Assembly (NCBI GenBank): GCA_021790715.1
Contig: JAJYGK010000108.1
Span: 1 to 18,177 of the forward strand
Source: Chloroflexota bacterium
GTDB lineage: Bacteria > Chloroflexota > Limnocylindria > Limnocylindrales > CSP1-4
DNA: 18,177 nucleotides
Direction of reading: 5' to 3'
The notes beneath the pieces are model-generated. The model did no database searches and was not told the DNA's origin. It saw only the letters and a program-made list of their open reading frames with translations. Shown one piece after another: positions 13,683 through 18,177 of this stretch. Position 1 is the first letter of the stretch. Each line of letters begins with the position of its first letter. Position numbers and translations under genes: made by a program.

Positions 13683-14548
13683 TGGATCGCACCGACGGAG
13701 ATCCCCTCCTGGAACCAGCGCTGGGCCACGACGAAGACGATGACCGTCGGCACGGTCGCGATGACGGACGCGGCGAACAGCGGACCCCATGCCGTGGTGT
13801 GCGCCTGCTGGAACAGGGCGATCGCGATCGGCAGGGTGCGGTTCCCGGGCGTGTTGATCATCGTGAAGGCGAGGGGGAACTCGTCCCAGGCGCCGTTGAA
13901 CGTGAAGATCGCCACCGCGCCCAGTGCCGGCGCCGCGAGCGGCAGGATCAGGCGCCAGAGGATGCCGAGCTCGGACACGCCATCGACCCGCATGGCGTCC
14001 TCCAGCTCCGTCGGGATGCCCTCGAAGAAGCCCCGCAACAGGAAGATGCTGAAGGGCAGGTTCGTGCTGATGTACAGCAGGATCAGGCCCAGGAGCGAGT
14101 CGACGAGGTGGAGATCCTTCATCAGCAGGTACTGCGGGAGGATCAGCACCACGCTCGGCACCGCCAGGCTCGCCAGGAGCGCGTAGAACAGCGGCTCCCG
14201 GCCGCGGAACTCGTAGCGGGCGAACCCGTACGCGGTCAGCGAGGACAGCACCAGCGTCCCGATGACCGTCCCGACGCCGACCAGCGCGCTGTTGGCGAAG
14301 TACTGGGCGAAGTCGTTGGATTGCCAGGCGCCCGTGTAGTTCGCGAGCGTCGGGTGCCGGGGCACGATCTCGGCGGAGACGGTCAGGATGTTGCCGAGCG
14401 GCTGGAACGACAGCGAGACCATGTACGCCAGCGGGAAGAGCGAGACGAGCGCAAACAGCACGACGGGCAGGAGTCGTGCGACGGTTCGCGCAGTCCGCGC
14501 GGGGCGGTACGCGCGTGTCGGGCGCAGGATCGCGTCGGCGCCGCTCAT
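13679..14548 (-). CDS. Carbohydrate ABC transporter permease, MalG-type
   Basis: The 289-residue inner-membrane protein has six predicted helices (the first at about 26-48, LPVVLFALVSLFPLAYMVSLSF). The EAA loop, ELEDAMRVDGVSELGILWRLILP (181-203), docks the ATPase subunit. WDEFPLAFTMI (221-231) and the ending RWFQEGISVGAIQ are typical of CUT1-family MalG partners. It should pair with the preceding MalF-type protein to form the channel for the sugar taken up by the solute-binding lipoprotein. It is joined by 4-base overlaps to both neighbours (14545-14548 and 13679-13682), a sign of tightly coupled translation. Confidence 0.94.
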   Translation of the reverse strand: MSGADAILRPTRAYRPARTARTVARLLPVVLFALVSLFPLAYMVSLSFQPLGNILTVSAEIVPRHPTLANYTGAWQSNDFAQYFANSALVGVGTVIGTLVLSSLTAYGFARYEFRGREPLFYALLASLAVPSVVLILPQYLLMKDLHLVDSLLGLILLYISTNLPFSIFLLRGFFEGIPTELEDAMRVDGVSELGILWRLILPLAAPALGAVAIFTFNGAWDEFPLAFTMINTPGNRTLPIAIALFQQAHTTAWGPLFAASVIATVPTVIVFVVAQRWFQEGISVGAIQ

Positions 14549-15480
14549 GCCGCGTTCCTCGCCCGGAGGATCCTGTACTGCCCGATGCTGACCCAGAAGA
14601 GCGCGACTGCCAGCACCGACGCGAGCGCCGCGGCGTAGCCGAAGTCGAAGAAGCTGAACGCCTGCTGGTACGTGTAGGTCAGCAGGAGCTGCGTGCTGTT
14701 GTCGGGCCCGCCCTGAGTCATGAGGTACACCGGGATGAACGCCTGCACCGCCCCGATGATCAGCATGACCAGCACGAACGTCATGGTCGGCTGGATCTCG
14801 GGCAGGATGATGTGCCGCCAGAGCCGCAGCCCGTGGGCGCCGTCCACCCGGGCCGCGTCGACGACGCCCGGCGTGATCGACTCGAGAGCGGCCAGGAACA
14901 GGATCATCGACCAGCCGATGCCCTTCCAGACCGCCAGGATCCAGATCACGAGCATCCCGGTCCAGGTGTTCTGCAGCCAGTCGACGGTGAAGTTCGGCCC
15001 GAACAGGCCGGCCAGCACCGAGTTGACGAGGCCGGCCTGCGAGTTGAACAGGTCCGCGAAGACGTAGCTCACCACGACCCAGGACGTGATGACCGGGATG
15101 AAGATGAGTGTCCGCCAGATCGCCCTGCCCGGGAGTCTCCCGTTGAGGAGCGAGGCGACGCCCAGGCCCAGCACGATCTGGGCCGGGACCGTCACGACGG
15201 TGTAGAGCGCCGTGTTGCGCAGGGCGACGAGGACGACCGCATCCCCCAGCACCTGCGCGTACTGCGAGAGGCCGACGAACGGGCTGACGACGCCCGGGAC
15301 GATGTTCCAGTCGTAGAAGCTGATCCGGAACTGGCTGACGATCGGGTAGATCGTGAACAGGGCGTAGTACGCCAGCCCCGGCATGATGATGAGGTAGGGA
15401 AAGAGTCGGCGACGCCGCGCCGGCGCCTCCCGGTGCCCGCTCACGCGTTCCCGGGTCAGTGAGACGCCGGCGTCGGTCAT
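14545..15480 (-). CDS. Carbohydrate ABC transporter permease, MalF/UgpA-type
   Basis: The 311-residue membrane protein has a first helix at about 27-50 (LFPYLIIMPGLAYYALFTIYPIV), then FRISFYDW, typical of CUT1 permeases. The EAA loop, DAARVDGAHGLRLWRHIILP (208-227), follows VWKGIGWSMILFLAALESI. It forms the other half of the heterodimeric channel with the MalG-type permease. The ATG at 15480 lies 10 bases after the solute-binding-protein stop. Six helices and the length match the UgpA/lactose-permease type rather than the longer MalF proper. Confidence 0.94.
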   Translation of the reverse strand: MTDAGVSLTRERVSGHREAPARRRRLFPYLIIMPGLAYYALFTIYPIVSQFRISFYDWNIVPGVVSPFVGLSQYAQVLGDAVVLVALRNTALYTVVTVPAQIVLGLGVASLLNGRLPGRAIWRTLIFIPVITSWVVVSYVFADLFNSQAGLVNSVLAGLFGPNFTVDWLQNTWTGMLVIWILAVWKGIGWSMILFLAALESITPGVVDAARVDGAHGLRLWRHIILPEIQPTMTFVLVMLIIGAVQAFIPVYLMTQGGPDNSTQLLLTYTYQQAFSFFDFGYAAALASVLAVALFWVSIGQYRILRARNAA

Positions 15481-15490
15481 CGCTCGGAAC

Positions 15491-16864
15491 TTACTTGTTC
15501 TGCGCCAGCAGCGCGTCCGCCTGCTGCGCGACCTGGTCCATGGCCTGCTGGACCGTCATGGAGCCGTGCAGCGCCTGCTGCAGCGCGTTCGAGAAGTCGG
15601 TGTCGATCTGCGAGTACTGCGGCACCGGGGGACGCGCCTTCGCGGTCTCGAGCTGCGTCGCGAACGGCGCGTAGTAGCTCACCGCCGCCGTCTCCTGGGA
15701 GGCGACCGAACCCACCACCGACATCTGGCCGGCCTTGGCCATCGCCAGCTGCGCGGTCGGCGAGAGGAGGAACGTCGCGAACTCGTCCGCCGCCTGCAGG
15801 TGCTTGCCGCCGGCCGGCACGACGACGTCCTCGCCGCCCACCACGGAGATGGATCCACCGGAGCCCGCGGGGATCGGCGCCATGCCGTAGGACAGGTTGG
15901 GGAACTGCGACTGGTAGGTGGGGATCGCCCAGGGGCCGTCGATGTACATCGCGTACTGCCCCTTCGGGAAGCCCTGTTCGCCCCCGATCGTGCCCGAACC
16001 GCCGAGGAAGTCCGTGCCGATGTCGCCGGCCTTGTACATGTTCACCAGGCTGGTGAGCGCGTCGACGGTCGCCTTGCCGTTCACGTACCCGCTGGCGGTC
16101 GTGCCGGCGGCGTTGACGAAGGAGCCGCCGTTGCTCCACACGTACGGCGACACGTTCCAGATGTCGGTGCCGTCGACGCTCAGGCCCCACTGCTTCTTCG
16201 CCGGGTCAGTGAGCTTCTGCGCGTCGGTCACGAGCTCGGAGAACGTCTGCGGCGGGCCGCTCAGGCCGGCGGCCTGGAAGTCGGCCTTGTTCCAGAAGAG
16301 CACCTGCGTGTTCGTGTCGAGCGGGAGGCCGTAGTAGGTGCCCTTCCAGAGGTTGGTGGACAGCGAGCCCGGGTAGACGGACGAGGCCAGCGTCTGCCAG
16401 TTGCTCAGGCTCGTGCTCAGCGGCTGGAGCGCGCCGAGCTTCGCCAGCTGCGTCACCCAGGAGATGTCGGTGCGGACGACGTCCGGCGGATCCCCCGCGG
16501 AGATCGCGGCCAGGAGCTTCGAGAGCAGTTCCGTGCCCGACGACGGGAAGACGACGGACTTGACCTCGACGCCCGGGTACTGCTGCTCGAACGCCGGGAT
16601 CACCACGTTGGCGAACGTGCTGGCCTCGGTGTCCTGCTGGTTGTAGGTGCTCCAGAACTGCAGCACGACCGGCGCCGACGAGGCCGCGGACGAGGCGGCG
16701 CTCGGCGCGGCGGCGGTCGACGCGACCCCGCTCGGAGCGGCGGCCGCGGTGGCCGCAGGCGACGCAGTCGAGCCGGCCGACCCGGCCGACCCGCTGCACG
16801 CCGCGAAGATGAGCACCGCCGACGCGGCCACGCCAACGAGCGGCGATCTCCGATGAGCGTTCAT
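15491..16864 (-). CDS. Carbohydrate ABC transporter solute-binding lipoprotein (family 1, CUT1)
   Basis: The 457-residue protein starts with a lipoprotein signal (GVAASAVLIFAAC, Cys23 acylated), followed by an Ala/Ser/Pro-rich linker of about 50 residues. The mature domain begins VVLQFWSTYNQQDTEASTF and continues FEQQYPGVEVKSVVFPSSGTELLSKLLAAISAGDPPDVVRTDISWVTQLAKLGALQPL, a clear extracellular solute-binding family 1 pattern (MalE/UgpB). GYVNGKATVDALTSLVNMYKAGD and FPKGQYAMYIDGPWAIP are further family marks. It captures an oligosaccharide outside the membrane and delivers it to the two permeases. The ATG at 16864 is chosen over the upstream in-frame ATG because GAGGG lies 7 bases away and the lipoprotein signal starts there. 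Seventy-five bases separate it from the ROK gene; an additional promoter or ROK operator could be there but none is obvious. Confidence 0.94.
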   Translation of the reverse strand: MNAHRRSPLVGVAASAVLIFAACSGSAGSAGSTASPAATAAAAPSGVASTAAAPSAASSAASSAPVVLQFWSTYNQQDTEASTFANVVIPAFEQQYPGVEVKSVVFPSSGTELLSKLLAAISAGDPPDVVRTDISWVTQLAKLGALQPLSTSLSNWQTLASSVYPGSLSTNLWKGTYYGLPLDTNTQVLFWNKADFQAAGLSGPPQTFSELVTDAQKLTDPAKKQWGLSVDGTDIWNVSPYVWSNGGSFVNAAGTTASGYVNGKATVDALTSLVNMYKAGDIGTDFLGGSGTIGGEQGFPKGQYAMYIDGPWAIPTYQSQFPNLSYGMAPIPAGSGGSISVVGGEDVVVPAGGKHLQAADEFATFLLSPTAQLAMAKAGQMSVVGSVASQETAAVSYYAPFATQLETAKARPPVPQYSQIDTDFSNALQQALHGSMTVQQAMDQVAQQADALLAQNK

Positions 16865-16939
16865 GCTGGAACCCTCGTGATGCGTCATACGGAAAGGGAT
16901 GCGCACAACAGCACGCCCAAAGGCAGCAATCCTCCGAAA

Positions 16940-18163
16940 TCAGGCCTCGAGCACTCCGGCAGCCAGCCGCTCGCGGACCGCATCGTCCGGCTGGCGTTCG
17001 TAGAGGGGGGCGGCAAAGGTCGCGCGCAGCACGAGCGCGGCCGCCCCACGCGCCCATTTCGCGTCGTCCCAGGGATCGACCTCGACCGCGACGTCCCGCA
17101 GGGGCGCAAACGCGTCCCGCCGCACGACCTCGTCGAACGCCGCCTCGAGATGCGGCCACGCCTGCGTGCCCTCGCCGGAGACGAGCACGAGCTGGGGGTC
17201 GAGGACGTTCACGAGCCACGCGACGGCCCGCCCCAGCGTCGCTCCCGCGGCGGCGTAGATCCGCGTCGCGCGCGCGTCGCCGGCGTCGGCCAAGGCCCGA
17301 AGGCGATCGATCCCGTCGTCCGCGCCCAGGAGTCCCGCCGTGACGGCGGCACGGAGCAGCGCGCCGTCGGACACCAGCGTCTCCAGGCAACCGCGCTGGC
17401 CGCACTGGCAGAGCGGGCCGTCGTCGGCCATCCGGACGTGCCCGAACTCGCCGGCACCGCCGCGGCCACCCCGATACAGCTCCCCGCCGACGACGATCCC
17501 GAGCCCCACGCCGCGGCCGATCGTCACCGTGACGAAGTTCTCCACCGTGCGCCCGCGACCGTACAGCCGCTCCGCGGCGGCCAGCGTGTTCACGTCGTTG
17601 TCGACGAGCACGGGGAGGTGGAGCCGGGCCTCCAGCAGCGCCCCGAGCGGCAATGCGTGCCAGCCCAGGACGGGCGACTCGACGACGCCGCTGCCGAGAT
17701 CGACGGTCCCGGGCACCCCGAGCCCGACGCCCAGCAGCCGCGGACCGGGCCCGTCGAGGTCGGCGGTCATCTCGGCCAGCCCGGCTGCCAGCCGATCGAG
17801 CGCGTCCGGGGCGGAGACGTCGAAGGGCCGCTCGGCGGAGCTCAGGGGTTCTCCGTCGAGGCTGACGCGCGTGGCGCTGAGGTGATCGGCGGCGATCTTC
17901 ACACCGAGAGCCTGCGCCGCCTCGCCGACCAGCCCGAGCAGCACGCCCGGGCGTCCGCCGCGCGACGGCGCCGTGGCCACCTCGCGGACCAGGCCGTCGT
18001 GGACGAGGTCACGCGTGAGGACCGTGACGGCAGCCGGGCTCAGGGCGAGCTCGCGGGCGATCTCGATCCGCGCGATCGGGCCTCGCTGTCCGACCAGCGA
18101 CAGGATCGACGCCCGGTTGAGATCCCGGATGAGGCCTGCGGACCCGCTTCTGAGCCGAGCCAA
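16940..18163 (-). CDS. ROK-family transcriptional regulator (NagC/XylR type)
   Basis: The 407-residue regulator has an N-terminal winged helix-turn-helix (about 15-75: RDLNRASILSLVGQRGPIARIEIARELALSPAAVTVLTRDL...GRPGVLLGL) and a C-terminal ROK sugar-binding/kinase-like domain. Marks include GVGLGVPGTVD (145-155), LVDNDVNTLAAAE (186-198), GRGVGLGIVVGGELYRG (216-232), GEFGHV (238-243) and the zinc motif CQCGQRGCLE (252-261). Members usually repress sugar-utilisation operons and release DNA on binding a sugar or sugar phosphate. It lies first in the carbohydrate operon, co-directional, so it probably controls the importer and hydrolases and perhaps itself. The start is a TTG, supported by AAGGAG 5 bases upstream. 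Its own promoter lies outside the window. Confidence 0.93.
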   Translation of the reverse strand: MARLRSGSAGLIRDLNRASILSLVGQRGPIARIEIARELALSPAAVTVLTRDLVHDGLVREVATAPSRGGRPGVLLGLVGEAAQALGVKIAADHLSATRVSLDGEPLSSAERPFDVSAPDALDRLAAGLAEMTADLDGPGPRLLGVGLGVPGTVDLGSGVVESPVLGWHALPLGALLEARLHLPVLVDNDVNTLAAAERLYGRGRTVENFVTVTIGRGVGLGIVVGGELYRGGRGGAGEFGHVRMADDGPLCQCGQRGCLETLVSDGALLRAAVTAGLLGADDGIDRLRALADAGDARATRIYAAAGATLGRAVAWLVNVLDPQLVLVSGEGTQAWPHLEAAFDEVVRRDAFAPLRDVAVEVDPWDDAKWARGAAALVLRATFAAPLYERQPDDAVRERLAAGVLEA

Positions 18164-18168
18164 TACCG

Positions 18169-18174
18169 CTCCTT
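18169..18174 (-). promoter_or_regulatory. Shine-Dalgarno supporting a TTG start for the ROK regulator
   Basis: The minus strand reads AAGGAG CGGTA TTG, a near-consensus ribosome-binding site with 5-base spacing and an A-rich flank. It supports the rare TTG codon at 18163 as the true start. Confidence 0.7.
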
Positions 18175-18177
18175 TTT

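Noticed and set aside
11865..14186. Plus-strand open frame of over 770 codons opposite GH66 and the MalG-type permease
   Set aside because: Shadow of genes with clear catalytic and EAA motifs; the translation shows low-complexity Arg/Gly/Val/Glu composition.
1..18177. tRNA or rRNA genes, transposases or integrases
   Set aside because: No cloverleaf with a GTTC-A arm, ribosomal RNA core sequence or transposase/integrase motif was recognised on either strand.

Overview
The window comes from a very GC-rich bacterium with dense gene packing, frequent GTG/TTG starts and many 4-base ATGA/GTGA stop-start overlaps. A deazaflavin (F420)-type oxidoreductase, an MFS transporter fused to a cyclic-nucleotide-binding domain, Ala/Ser/Thr-rich lipoprotein linkers and a ROK-controlled sugar importer fit a Chloroflexota (Limnocylindria-like) or actinobacterial genome. 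The sequence alone does not decide between them.

Region A (1-3773, all minus strand) reads as one transcription unit: cupredoxin lipoprotein, F420/deazaflavin-type nitroreductase-family protein, HD-domain phosphohydrolase, 14-helix-type (DHA2) MFS exporter, and a CorA-type metal transporter cut by the window edge. Spacings are 25-60 bases at the top of the unit; the last junctions overlap.

Region B (3774-8847): a divergent intergenic region with two 8-base palindromes 17 bases apart separates the cupredoxin from a plus-strand secreted protein. That protein carries clan CD (caspase/CHAT-like) His-Gly and Cys motifs and two C-terminal SH3b domains. It converges on the minus-strand MFS-cyclic-nucleotide-binding fusion. 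Divergent from the fusion are an adenosine-deaminase-family enzyme and an overlapping GNAT acetyltransferase.

Region C (8848-10770) looks like an accessory patch. It holds a hairpin, four copies of a 23-base tandem repeat, a lone AAA ATPase/DUF4143 gene, the C-terminal stub of a zinc-type alcohol dehydrogenase/quinone reductase, and a second imperfect tandem repeat of 15-16 bases.

Region D (10771-18163, all minus strand) is a compact carbohydrate operon: ROK regulator, lipoprotein solute-binding protein, two ABC permeases, a GH66 (dextranase/cycloisomaltooligosaccharide glucanotransferase family) enzyme and a short GH15 (glucoamylase/glucodextranase family) enzyme. The last four genes are joined by 4-base overlaps. 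Neither hydrolase shows a signal peptide. The simplest reading is import of alpha-1,6-glucan (isomalto-) oligosaccharides followed by cytoplasmic cleavage by GH66 and GH15. No ATPase subunit is encoded here, so the importer probably borrows a shared one.
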